Below are positions 52,593 to 60,088 of a stretch of DNA of 64,000 nt, one piece after another. The stretch spans positions 186,001-250,000 of the forward strand of contig NZ_BMDJ01000005.1 in the NCBI RefSeq assembly GCF_014635725.1, given 5' to 3'. A program made the translations under genes and the position numbers. The notes beneath the pieces were generated by a model that did not search any database, was not told the origin of the DNA, and was given only the letters and a program-made list of their open reading frames with translations. Each line of letters opens with the position of its first letter. Position 1 is the stretch's first letter. The stretch is from Pedobacter mendelii. GTDB taxonomy: Bacteria; Bacteroidota; Bacteroidia; Sphingobacteriales; Sphingobacteriaceae.

Positions 52593-54503
52593 TTAAGTTT
52601 CTATAAATTCCCATGCGCTGTGGTAAGCATTAAAGTCTTCAGCGTATTTCATAAAATCATTGTAAAATACAGACCTGGATAATGTGCTACCGTCGCCAAT
52701 GATAACAAGCTTCTTTTTAGCCCTGGTCATGGCTACATTCATTCTGCGAATATCTTGTAAAAACCCAATAATACCATCTGTATTGCTCCTGGTTAAACTG
52801 ATATAAACAATATCTCTTTCCTGACCCTGAAAACTATCAATGGTATTAATTGAAATTTTATCTGCTTGCTTTATTAAATCAGGATTAGCAAGCATCAATT
52901 CTTTGAGCAGATGAACCTGTTGTTTGTAAGGAGAAATTACGGCAATGCTAGGGAATTTATTTAAAGAAGCATTATTTTGTATATTTTCTACAAGTGTATT
53001 TAGGTGTTTTAATAAAAAAACAGCTTCTTCAGGATTTGTTGTACTTGTTCCGTCAGCTTTCTCATCAAACCCACATCCCGATGTATCTATAAACATCAAT
53101 GGTGCTTCGCCGCTAAATAACACTCGATTGGTAACAGCAGAATTCGCAATTAATTTATTGCCATAAAAAACCTTAGATGAATAACCCATAATCTGACAAT
53201 TCATTCGGTATTGCTCATTTAGTAAAATAACTGCTTCAGGATGAAGATTAATCATTTTTTCTAATAAAGTTGTGCCTAAACCCGATTTTGCTGCCTCATT
53301 TGATTTTATTGTTGGAGATAATTGAAAATGATCTCCGGCAAAAATCACTTTTTCTGCTTTTAAAATAGGAATCCAACAGGCTGGTTCTAATGCCTGACCT
53401 GCTTCATCAATAACAACTGTATTATAATTTAAATTTTTAACAGTATAATGATTTGAGCCAACAAGTGTTGCTGTTATAATCTGTGCGCTATTAAATAAAT
53501 TATTAATAATATATTGCTCAGAATTTTCTATCTCCCGTCCAATTTTATGTGCTTCATCGAACAATGCTTTTCTTTGGTCGCGTTCTGCTTTACCAAAACT
53601 TCGCTTGTATTTATGAGCCATATTTTTATACTCATTTGCTTGTTTTTTTAAAGCTTTAATAGATTTCATTTCAGGATGCTCAGCCATTTTAAAATCGAGC
53701 GTAGCATGAACCAATCTTTCGGATACACGAGCAGGATTACCTACACGAATAACATTTAGTCCTTCCTCTGATAATTTTTCAGTTAATAAATCCACGGCGG
53801 TATTACTTGGTGCAACAACCAATATTTTCTGTCCATCTTGTTTACTCAAAGCCTTTATCGCTTGTACAAGAGTAGTTGTTTTTCCGGTTCCGGGTGGGCC
53901 ATGAATAACTGCAAGTTGCTTCGCTGAAAGAATTTTATTAACGGCTTCCTGCTGAGAAGAATTTAATTCACTGGATGTAAAATCTACGCTGTTGTTAAAC
54001 TCAGGTTTTTCTCCTGAAGTTAAAACCCCGATTAATTTATTTGCAGAATCGTTTTCAGAAAGCAAAACAGCCTGCTTTAAAGCATTTTGCATTTCATCAT
54101 AACTATTATTATCAAAAAGTAAATCGATGCCTAGTTTACCATTTCTTGTCCAATCTGGTAATTCATCCAACCGCAAGCTAATTTTCATTTTATTGCGATT
54201 TAAATGTGTTATAACCCCATCTATCCTATCGGCTTTTGCATCATGATTGGAAAATAAAACAACCGAAGAACCAAAACGAAATTGTTGAGATAAATCCTGA
54301 TGCGTTGTTCTTTCTACCTCAATAGTAAGATAATCTCCCCTTCCCATTTCAGTATTTCTTATTGCAATAGGATACCATGTTAAACCTAAAGTACGTCTAT
54401 CAGCGGCAGAGGTATTTTCAGTTAATTTTAAATAAGCTTGATGATCAGCTTTACGTTCGATATTAAGTAAATCCTGAAGTTTTTTGAAATAATCTTTTAT
54501 CAA
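52593..54503 (-). CDS. SF1B DNA/RNA helicase (IGHMBP2/Upf1-like), TTG start
   Basis: 636 residues. Superfamily 1 motifs: Walker A VIHGPPGTGKTTTLVQAI, motif Ia LVVAPSNTAVDLL, DEAG box VIDEAGQALEPACWIP, FAGDHFQLSPTI, and motifs V-VI in TIDSFQGQERDIVYISL and RRMNVAMTRAKKKLVIIGD. The N-terminal part is an OB/stalk region as in IGHMBP2-type enzymes. These unwind 5'-3' on RNA or DNA. The first codon is TTG (54503), with no in-frame ATG before the conserved FKKLQDLLN region. It lies 46 bases downstream of the DUF3037 gene and may share its transcript. Confidence 0.88.
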   Translation of the reverse strand: MIKDYFKKLQDLLNIERKADHQAYLKLTENTSAADRRTLGLTWYPIAIRNTEMGRGDYLTIEVERTTHQDLSQQFRFGSSVVLFSNHDAKADRIDGVITHLNRNKMKISLRLDELPDWTRNGKLGIDLLFDNNSYDEMQNALKQAVLLSENDSANKLIGVLTSGEKPEFNNSVDFTSSELNSSQQEAVNKILSAKQLAVIHGPPGTGKTTTLVQAIKALSKQDGQKILVVAPSNTAVDLLTEKLSEEGLNVIRVGNPARVSERLVHATLDFKMAEHPEMKSIKALKKQANEYKNMAHKYKRSFGKAERDQRKALFDEAHKIGREIENSEQYIINNLFNSAQIITATLVGSNHYTVKNLNYNTVVIDEAGQALEPACWIPILKAEKVIFAGDHFQLSPTIKSNEAAKSGLGTTLLEKMINLHPEAVILLNEQYRMNCQIMGYSSKVFYGNKLIANSAVTNRVLFSGEAPLMFIDTSGCGFDEKADGTSTTNPEEAVFLLKHLNTLVENIQNNASLNKFPSIAVISPYKQQVHLLKELMLANPDLIKQADKISINTIDSFQGQERDIVYISLTRSNTDGIIGFLQDIRRMNVAMTRAKKKLVIIGDGSTLSRSVFYNDFMKYAEDFNAYHSAWEFIET

Positions 54504-54549
54504 TGAATGAGCATGTTAGTTAGGTAATTTTTATTAGAAAGTTGTACCA

Positions 54550-54933
54550 TTAAAGTACCAGTTGTTGAAATAATTTTAAAAGTGTTTGCTCCGCGTTTAA
54601 GCAAAAACCCGGATGTACTTTTGAACATTGAATAACTGTACTTCTGGTAGCGGTTAGCCATCGAAAGCGTGAGGCCATATCATATTGTCCGATAGTACCT
54701 GAACCTTTTGAACCTGAACTAATTTTTTCAAAGGCAACTAAATTTTCTTTAACAACCTCTATATCCAAATCAGATGAAAAAGTATTTATTCGATTTTTAT
54801 TTAGTTCAAAAACACACTTTAAAAAGTTCTGTTTTGCGCAATATAAAACAATACCAACATTAATAAACTCCTCGCGTTCTACCCTTGGCATAACACGAAT
54901 TACAGCATACTCAAATAAGAATGTCTCTCGCAT
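54550..54933 (-). CDS. DUF3037 family protein, partner of HipA-like kinase
   Basis: 127 residues. FLFEYAVIRVMPRVEREEFI followed by NVGIVLYC and, near the end, SRFRWLTATRSTVIQCSKVH match DUF3037, a small domain that regularly accompanies HipA-like kinase genes. Its ATG at 54933 overlaps the kinase gene by 23 bases, so the two are translationally coupled. Function is not known; a substrate, adaptor or antagonist of the kinase are all possible. Confidence 0.82.
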   Translation of the reverse strand: MRETFLFEYAVIRVMPRVEREEFINVGIVLYCAKQNFLKCVFELNKNRINTFSSDLDIEVVKENLVAFEKISSGSKGSGTIGQYDMASRFRWLTATRSTVIQCSKVHPGFCLNAEQTLLKLFQQLVL

Positions 54934-55702
54934 GCTGTGCTTCTTTTAAAAATATTTCTGAATGCGCTAACCTGGTTTCTAAAAACTTAACATAAGCCTG
55001 ACGATGTTCTTTTTTTGTATCAAAAACATCGTCTCCCTCTAACCATTCATCAGGAATTAATGATACAATTAAATGAAAATCTTCAGGTTTTAAAATTGAA
55101 CGAAATTCTTTATCTACCATTTCCAGTTCGGTTGCCCAAGGTAATAAAACGTGATCTTTAATTAGAAAGAAAGGCTTCTTTGCCTGCTCTTCCCAGTTTT
55201 GCCATGAATGATGAAAATATAAAGCAGCACCATGATCTATTAACCAAAGCTCTTTATGCCATAAAAGCATATTCGTATTGCGACAAGTTCTATCCATGTT
55301 GGTTAACAAACAATCTAACCAAACAATTTGTGAAGCTAACTTTGAATCAACATTGGTAACTGTTGGGTCAAATGTTATTGCACCAGAAAGGTAATGCAGC
55401 GCTAGGTTTAACCCAACACTTGCCTTCAATAAGTCTTGAATCTCCTCATCAGGCTCTGTGCGACCAAAGGCTTCATCTAAATTTGCAAAAACCAATTCAG
55501 GAACGCGAAAACCTAAAATCCTTGCAATTTCACCACCAATTAATTCAGCAATTAATGCTCTTGGACCTTGGCCAGCCCCACGGAATTTTAATACATATAA
55601 AAAACCATCATCAGCCTCTGCGATGGCTGGCATAGAACCTCCTTCTCGTAAGGGTGTAACATACCTAGTTACATTAACTGTTCTGAGTTGAATATTGTTC
55701 AT
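54911..55702 (-). CDS. HipA-family (PI3/4-kinase-like fold) protein kinase
   Basis: 263 residues, shorter than E. coli HipA (440) and lacking its N-terminal subdomain. Kinase elements are visible: a nucleotide-binding stretch LREGGSMPAIAEADDGFLYV then LKFRG with the lysine, catalytic loop LTNMDRTCRNTNMLLWH (DR....N) and metal-binding LWLIDHGAALYF. No HipB-type DNA-binding antitoxin is adjacent; instead DUF3037 overlaps its 3' end. The kinase looks active. Whether the pair is a toxin system or a housekeeping regulator cannot be told from sequence. ATG at 55702. Confidence 0.82.
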   Translation of the reverse strand: MNNIQLRTVNVTRYVTPLREGGSMPAIAEADDGFLYVLKFRGAGQGPRALIAELIGGEIARILGFRVPELVFANLDEAFGRTEPDEEIQDLLKASVGLNLALHYLSGAITFDPTVTNVDSKLASQIVWLDCLLTNMDRTCRNTNMLLWHKELWLIDHGAALYFHHSWQNWEEQAKKPFFLIKDHVLLPWATELEMVDKEFRSILKPEDFHLIVSLIPDEWLEGDDVFDTKKEHRQAYVKFLETRLAHSEIFLKEAQHARDILI

Positions 55703-55847
55703 AAATTATACTGACAAATTTAGAAGAATTATGTCATATAATTGGATTAAGAAAATTATGTATAGATTACCTTTTGTATTGAATTATTAAGATTAGTTTG
55801 AAATTCAAACATTTTCAAATACCATACCAGCCTAAAAAGAATTTCGA

Positions 55848-56045
55848 TTAATCCTTATCGTATTCATTCAAAAAGTTCATACCTAAGTTTGTAATAGACG
55901 ATGACCATTGCACAGCTTCACGATTTATTTTAATGTAGCCAAGGTTTTCAAGATCTTCATATTTTTCGTCCATTCCACCAAGAATTGCTGAACTAACCTG
56001 TTGATCAATAACCTCTAATAGAGATTTTATTTCTGCTCTTTCCAT
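55848..56045 (-). CDS. Hypothetical protein, 65 aa
   Basis: From the ATG at 56045 (MERAEIKSLLEVIDQQVSSA). Predicted mostly helical with a short beta-hairpin-like YIKINREAVQWSS, which resembles a small winged-helix pattern (helix, helix, wing, helix) but without a known signature. The longer frame from 56072 adds nine residues. Transcribed alone and divergently from the small membrane protein at 56182. Not recognised. Confidence 0.5.
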   Translation of the reverse strand: MERAEIKSLLEVIDQQVSSAILGGMDEKYEDLENLGYIKINREAVQWSSSITNLGMNFLNEYDKD

Positions 56046-56181
56046 TATAAAATAGTTTATTCTTTTAAACATTTACCTATTAATAATGTTTTAATCTATT
56101 GTTAACCATTAATTTACAATACTTTAGGTTAAAACCTTTAATTGATTTATCGGTTATAAAGATATCTTTTATACTTAATCT

Positions 56182-56559
56182 ATGATTAATCATATTTACT
56201 ACATATTTATTTTGGCTTTACCGGTTGCCTGCATAGCATGGACGGTTACCAAAGAAGAGATTTTTAAAGAAGCAAGGGAATTTTGTGTAAATAAATCAAA
56301 TCATTGTAACCACTTAGTAAAAAGGAAATTCTTTTACGTTTTTACATGTGAATATTGTTTTAGCCATTATGTTACTATCCTTGTACTTACAATAACAAAC
56401 TTTACTTTAATTTATCCAGATTGGCGTGGTTACATTATTGCAGGTTTTTCTATTGTGTGGATTGCAAATGTTTATATGAGTTTATATAGCCTAATTAGAA
56501 TTGACTTAAAAAAAGAAAAAATAAGGATAGCAAAAGAAGAATCTGAATTAGAAGCTTAA
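56182..56559 (+). CDS. Small membrane protein with CEYC motif, 125 aa
   Basis: Three hydrophobic segments: residues 5-23 (YYIFILALPVACIAWTVTK), 60-80 (YVTILVLTITNFTLIYP) and 87-105 (YIIAGFSIVWIANVYMSL). Between the first two is FYVFTCEYCFSHYVT, a CxxC pair at a membrane edge, loosely like DUF1360 proteins, and the tail is Lys/Glu-rich. Function unknown; a metal- or redox-linked role for CEYC is inference. ATG at 56182. The hairpin terminator at 56696-56728 is the first downstream on this strand. Confidence 0.65.
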   Translation: MINHIYYIFILALPVACIAWTVTKEEIFKEAREFCVNKSNHCNHLVKRKFFYVFTCEYCFSHYVTILVLTITNFTLIYPDWRGYIIAGFSIVWIANVYMSLYSLIRIDLKKEKIRIAKEESELEA

Positions 56560-56663
56560 ACAATTTTGATTGTTTAATTTTGGAAGAAGCAGAAATAAAT
56601 TTATTATTAATCAAAAAAAAGTAAAGAAATTACTAAAAATTTTCTAATTATCAGAACTAAGTA

Positions 56664-56671
56664 TATATTTG
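56664..56671 (+). promoter_or_regulatory. -7 promoter box of a possible short RNA
   Basis: TATATTTG matches TAnnTTTG. It lies 25 bases before a plus-strand intrinsic terminator, with no reading frame between. No TTTG at -33. Confidence 0.4.
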
Positions 56672-56674
56672 CCC

Positions 56675-56730
56675 TTGAGAGCGTTAATTTAGATGCGGGT
56701 ATACGACGAAAGTTGTATGCCCGTTTTTTG
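56675..56730 (+). ncRNA. Candidate short RNA with terminator hairpin
   Basis: Between the box at 56664-56671 and the T run at 56724-56729 a transcript of about 55 bases would begin near 56675 and end in CGGGTATACGAC, tetraloop GAAA, GTTGTATGCCCG, TTTTTT. The hairpin is stable and its T run is on the plus strand only, so it is not the terminator of idi, whose gene is on the minus strand. It may be an independent RNA or simply the terminator of the gene at 56182, 137 bases upstream. Confidence 0.4.
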
Positions 56731-56732
56731 TT

Positions 56733-57251
56733 TTAAGATAAAAATCGTGCTTCTATAACCATTTCGAGGCATATTTTAAGCCAAGGAGTAAATAAATCGG
56801 GGCTATTTTTAATTTGAAATTTGAGTGCTTCTATGCTTATATATTTATAAGATTCAACCTCTAACTTATTTATTTCAGGAAGTTTATCAGAAAAGCCAAA
56901 AAAAACATGATCGAATTCGTGCTCTACTAGGCCTTCGGCAAATTCTGCTTTATAGGTAAAACTGAAACCATATTGCAGTTTGCAATCCATTCCCATTTCT
57001 TCTTTTAGTCTTCTGGTTGCTGCATCTAAGTTATTTTCACCCCATCGTGGATGGCTGCAGCAAGTATTAGTCCACAATCCCCCCGAATGGTATTTACTTT
57101 TTGCTCTTTGCTGCAAAAGCAATTCATCATTAGAATTAAAAATAAAAACAGAAAAAGCACGATGAAGTACCCCTTTTTCATGGGCTTCCATTTTTTCCAT
57201 TTGCCCGGTTGGCAAATCGTTATCATCTACAAGTATTACTTGCTCATTCAT
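56733..57251 (-). CDS. idi: Isopentenyl-diphosphate delta-isomerase, type I
   Basis: 172 residues of the Nudix-related type I family. Metal and catalytic features: KGVLHRAFSVFIF, LWTNTCCSHPRWGE with the active-site cysteine, AATRRLKEEMGMDC (Nudix-like helix) and LVEHEFDHVFFG with the catalytic glutamate. It interconverts IPP and DMAPP and so supplies carotenoid precursors. ATG at 57251, 51 bases after the crtB stop on the same strand, making it the third gene of carH-crtB-idi. Confidence 0.95.
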   Translation of the reverse strand: MNEQVILVDDNDLPTGQMEKMEAHEKGVLHRAFSVFIFNSNDELLLQQRAKSKYHSGGLWTNTCCSHPRWGENNLDAATRRLKEEMGMDCKLQYGFSFTYKAEFAEGLVEHEFDHVFFGFSDKLPEINKLEVESYKYISIEALKFQIKNSPDLFTPWLKICLEMVIEARFLS

Positions 57252-57302
57252 TACTGTTTAAAGTCTATGGAAACAATGTATTTTATGAAAATAGTATACG
57301 TT

Positions 57303-58139
57303 TTATATTGCATTTAGTTTATAACGAATCAAAGTATCGAACATTAAGCCAATTTTTCTATGATTTGAAATTCTTATACGTTCATTCATTATACGTTCAG
57401 CAGTTAAACCTTTTATTTTAGTAAAAAGTTTCTTATAATAAATGTATGAAAGGTAAACACCATTTCTTGATGATAATGGTAACATTTTTATGCCAACCAA
57501 TGCCTGTTTAAATTCCTCCTCTATCTCAGCCTCAATAGCCTGTTTTTGTTTATCGCAAAATTGAGCAAGATTAACATTTGGAAAATAGCTTCGATTCAAA
57601 GCCTGGTGATCTGCTTTTAAATCTCTTAAAAAATTAACTTTCTGAAATGCAGAACCCAATTTCATAGCAAACGGCTTTAGTCGTTGATATTCAGCTTCAT
57701 CGCCATTAACAAATACCTTTAAACACATTAAACCAACAACTTCCGCAGAACCTAATATATAAGTATCATAAAGTTCTGACGTGTATTTTTGTTCTTCCAA
57801 ATCCATCTCCATGCTATTCAGAAATAAATGAATTAAATCATGGCTTATTTGATATTCATTTACAATTTTCTGAAAAGAATTGAGTACCGGATTTAAGCTA
57901 ATGCCAAAGTCAATGGCTTCAAAAGTGTCTGCTCTAAATTTATTTAAAAGATATTTTTTATCAAATTCATGAAAACTATCAACAATTTCGTCGGCCAATC
58001 TAACAAAACCATAAATGGAGTAAATGGGCATTCGAAGGCTTTTATTTAAAAAATATATACCAAAAGAAAAACTAGTGCTATACATTTTAGTGGTGACTTT
58101 ACTACAATCAGCGGATAATTTGTCAAATATTTCTTTCAT
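57303..58139 (-). CDS. crtB: Phytoene/squalene synthase family protein (CrtB)
   Basis: 278 residues. Trans-isoprenyl diphosphate synthase fold with the first aspartate-rich site in GFVRLADEIVDSFHEF and the second in KVNFLRDLKADHQALNRSYF; YILGSAEVVGLMCLKVF is also typical. The neighbours idi and carH make phytoene synthase, rather than squalene synthase, the best reading. The ATG at 58139 overlaps the carH stop (ATGA), so translation is coupled. No phytoene desaturase gene (crtI) lies next to it, unlike most Bacteroidota carotenoid clusters. Confidence 0.92.
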   Translation of the reverse strand: MKEIFDKLSADCSKVTTKMYSTSFSFGIYFLNKSLRMPIYSIYGFVRLADEIVDSFHEFDKKYLLNKFRADTFEAIDFGISLNPVLNSFQKIVNEYQISHDLIHLFLNSMEMDLEEQKYTSELYDTYILGSAEVVGLMCLKVFVNGDEAEYQRLKPFAMKLGSAFQKVNFLRDLKADHQALNRSYFPNVNLAQFCDKQKQAIEAEIEEEFKQALVGIKMLPLSSRNGVYLSYIYYKKLFTKIKGLTAERIMNERIRISNHRKIGLMFDTLIRYKLNAI

Positions 58140-59029
58140 TTGGATGTATTTTTAATATTATCTTCAAACTCTTCTAAAGAGTTAAATCTATTTGTGTTTT
58201 TACTTAATATTAGTTGATCGATAATCTGATTATTACCAGCTATGTGAATATTAATTTTTTTACAAATTTTTTGTAAATCATCAATATATTTTTGAGCGAC
58301 TTTCAATGGTCTAGGTTTTATCATAAAAAATAGAACATTGTCAATTTTAATATCATTAAGTACCTTTTCTATAGATTCCAGCGGAACTTTAGTACCTAAG
58401 AATATGACTTTATTATTATTTACCTTTAAAACATAGTGAGCAAACATTAATCCAATATCATGCTCTTCATCCTCAGGTAAAAATAGAAGCCATGTTTTAT
58501 CATTTGAGTCGTGGTATAAATCTAAAGAATCAATTGCAGTGAATATCTTTCTTCTAATAATATTGGATAGGAAATGCTCTTGTGCCGGGCAAATATCATC
58601 TTTACGCCACATTAAACCCAATCGAATTAAGATTGGATACATTATATTTTTGTAAAGCTCAATAATTCCGAACTTTTCAATGCAAGCTGATAATAATAAT
58701 TCAAAAGAAAATTCATCGTAAGATAACCCGAATTTTAATAATTGGTTTACGTAATAATCGAATTTTGCGACACGAGGAATTTCTTGTATTTCTTTTTCCA
58801 GCAACTTATCTACATCTTGCTCTGAAAGACTGCATATTTTAGAAATTTTTAATCCTGTTTGATTGAGACTAACAATATTTAAAAGTCTAACTAGCTGCTT
58901 ATCATCATAAAAACGAGTATTCCCTTCAGACCTCATTGGTTTTAAAGCATTGTATCTCTGCTCCCAAATTCTTATGGTATGAGACTGAACGCCCGATAAT
59001 TGTTCGAGATCTGATATAGAATAAATCAT
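58136..59029 (-). CDS. carH: CarH-type MerR photoreceptor repressor, adenosylcobalamin-binding
   Basis: 297 residues from the ATG at 59029 (MIYSISDLEQLSGVQSHTIR); an upstream TTG/extension of 20 residues is not conserved in character. A MerR winged helix (1-70, TIRIWEQRYNALKP) is followed by a four-helix capping bundle containing W141 and E151-H152, the Wx9EH signature that positions the upper face of adenosylcobalamin in CarH. The C-terminal Rossmann domain has E188-H190-G193 (ExHxxG), whose histidine binds cobalt. All light-sensing determinants are therefore present. In the dark the tetramer should repress, light releasing it to allow crtB-idi expression. It probably represses itself through the adjacent palindrome. 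Confidence 0.9.
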   Translation of the reverse strand: MIYSISDLEQLSGVQSHTIRIWEQRYNALKPMRSEGNTRFYDDKQLVRLLNIVSLNQTGLKISKICSLSEQDVDKLLEKEIQEIPRVAKFDYYVNQLLKFGLSYDEFSFELLLSACIEKFGIIELYKNIMYPILIRLGLMWRKDDICPAQEHFLSNIIRRKIFTAIDSLDLYHDSNDKTWLLFLPEDEEHDIGLMFAHYVLKVNNNKVIFLGTKVPLESIEKVLNDIKIDNVLFFMIKPRPLKVAQKYIDDLQKICKKINIHIAGNNQIIDQLILSKNTNRFNSLEEFEDNIKNTSK

Positions 59030-59030
59030 T

Positions 59031-59062
59031 TTGTTTAAATATATTAAATAAAATTTAAACAA
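59031..59062. promoter_or_regulatory. Inverted repeat overlapping the carH promoter (candidate operator)
   Basis: TTGTTTAAAT (59031-59040) and ATTTAAACAA (59053-59062) are perfect inverted arms with a 12-base spacer, starting one base before the carH ATG. The minus-strand -7-like box TATATTTA (59043-59036) lies inside it, so a bound protein would block polymerase. A MerR-family dimer or tetramer site is the natural candidate. Confidence 0.55.
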
Positions 59063-59288
59063 GAATACAATTAAAAAGTTTTTCTTCAAAAAATTATGAT
59101 TCTTTAATTAAAAAATAAGTAAAGCAGAACATACAATTCTGCACGGTTTTAATATATTTTACCCTATTTAGTTGAAGAAAATTGTATGATATAAAGCTAT
59201 ATAATTATACAAACAAAGTAAAAACCGTTACCAACGATACTAAAACCTTTACGGAAACATTTTTTTTCTTAATTTAGATATGTTGACT

Positions 59289-59296
59289 TAGTTTTG
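59289..59296 (+). promoter_or_regulatory. -7 promoter box for LytTR regulator gene
   Basis: TAGTTTTG matches TAnnTTTG; predicted leader about 21 bases to the ATG at 59321. No clear -33. Confidence 0.4.
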
Positions 59297-59320
59297 CAGT
59301 CGTTTTAGCCGCTACCAAAT

Positions 59321-60061
59321 ATGAAATTTACGTGTATTGTTATTGATGATGAAATCCATGCTATAAATGGTATAAAATCTTATATAAATACACTAAGCAA
59401 TTTAGAATTGGTAAAAGTTTATTCTGATCCACTACAAGCACTCACAGAAATTGGGTCTGGCCCAGATGTAGATATTATTTTTATGGATGTTGATATGCCG
59501 ATGATATCAGGCATAGAACTCGCGAAGGCTTTGCGTCATAAAACTGATAAGCTTATTTTTACAACTTCCCACAGTAAGTATGCGTATGAGGCGTTTGAAA
59601 TTTTCGCAGGTGCCTTTTTATTGAAGCCATATACTTTCGCACGTTTTGCAGAAACAATTAACCGATTATTTCCGAAATCAACAAATTTGCCGAGTGTTAA
59701 TATAAAAAAGGAAGAAGATTATTTTTTTATACGCAATAAAAACGAAAATAATAACCTGATAAAAGTTCGATATCATAGTATTATTGCTGTTGAAAGCTTA
59801 CAAAACTATGTACGTATTTACACACAACAGGAAATAATCGTTTCCTATATTGGACTTGCTGAGATCAGAGAGATTTTGAAAGAAAATTCCAACTTTACTC
59901 AGGCACATCGATCCTTTATTATTTCTAAAAACCATATAGAAAAAGTAGAAGCAAATACGTTGAAAATGACTAATAATCTGATTGTAAATTTGGGCAATAA
60001 TTATCGTGATGAAATACTTGCATACATAAAAGATAAAACAATTAAAACAGGTCGTTCTTAA
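59321..60061 (+). CDS. LytTR-family response regulator
   Basis: 246 residues. Receiver domain (1-120): acidic pair in CIVIDDEIHAINGI, phosphorylated aspartate in IIFMDVDMPMISGIELA, threonine in LIFTTSHSKYAYEA and lysine in FLLKPYTFARF. The LytTR DNA-binding domain (about 145-240) has IIAVESLQNYVRIYTQQ and FTQAHRSFIISKNHIEKVEA. Such regulators bind direct repeats upstream of targets. It is followed after 27 bases by a LytS-type kinase gene, its likely partner, and is divergent from carH. ATG at 59321. Confidence 0.92.
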   Translation: MKFTCIVIDDEIHAINGIKSYINTLSNLELVKVYSDPLQALTEIGSGPDVDIIFMDVDMPMISGIELAKALRHKTDKLIFTTSHSKYAYEAFEIFAGAFLLKPYTFARFAETINRLFPKSTNLPSVNIKKEEDYFFIRNKNENNNLIKVRYHSIIAVESLQNYVRIYTQQEIIVSYIGLAEIREILKENSNFTQAHRSFIISKNHIEKVEANTLKMTNNLIVNLGNNYRDEILAYIKDKTIKTGRS

Positions 60062-60088
60062 CAAGATTAATTTTTATGCTCTCAAAAA

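Noticed and set aside
57051..57317. 88-residue plus-strand frame across idi
   Set aside because: Antisense to idi and lacking any recognisable feature.
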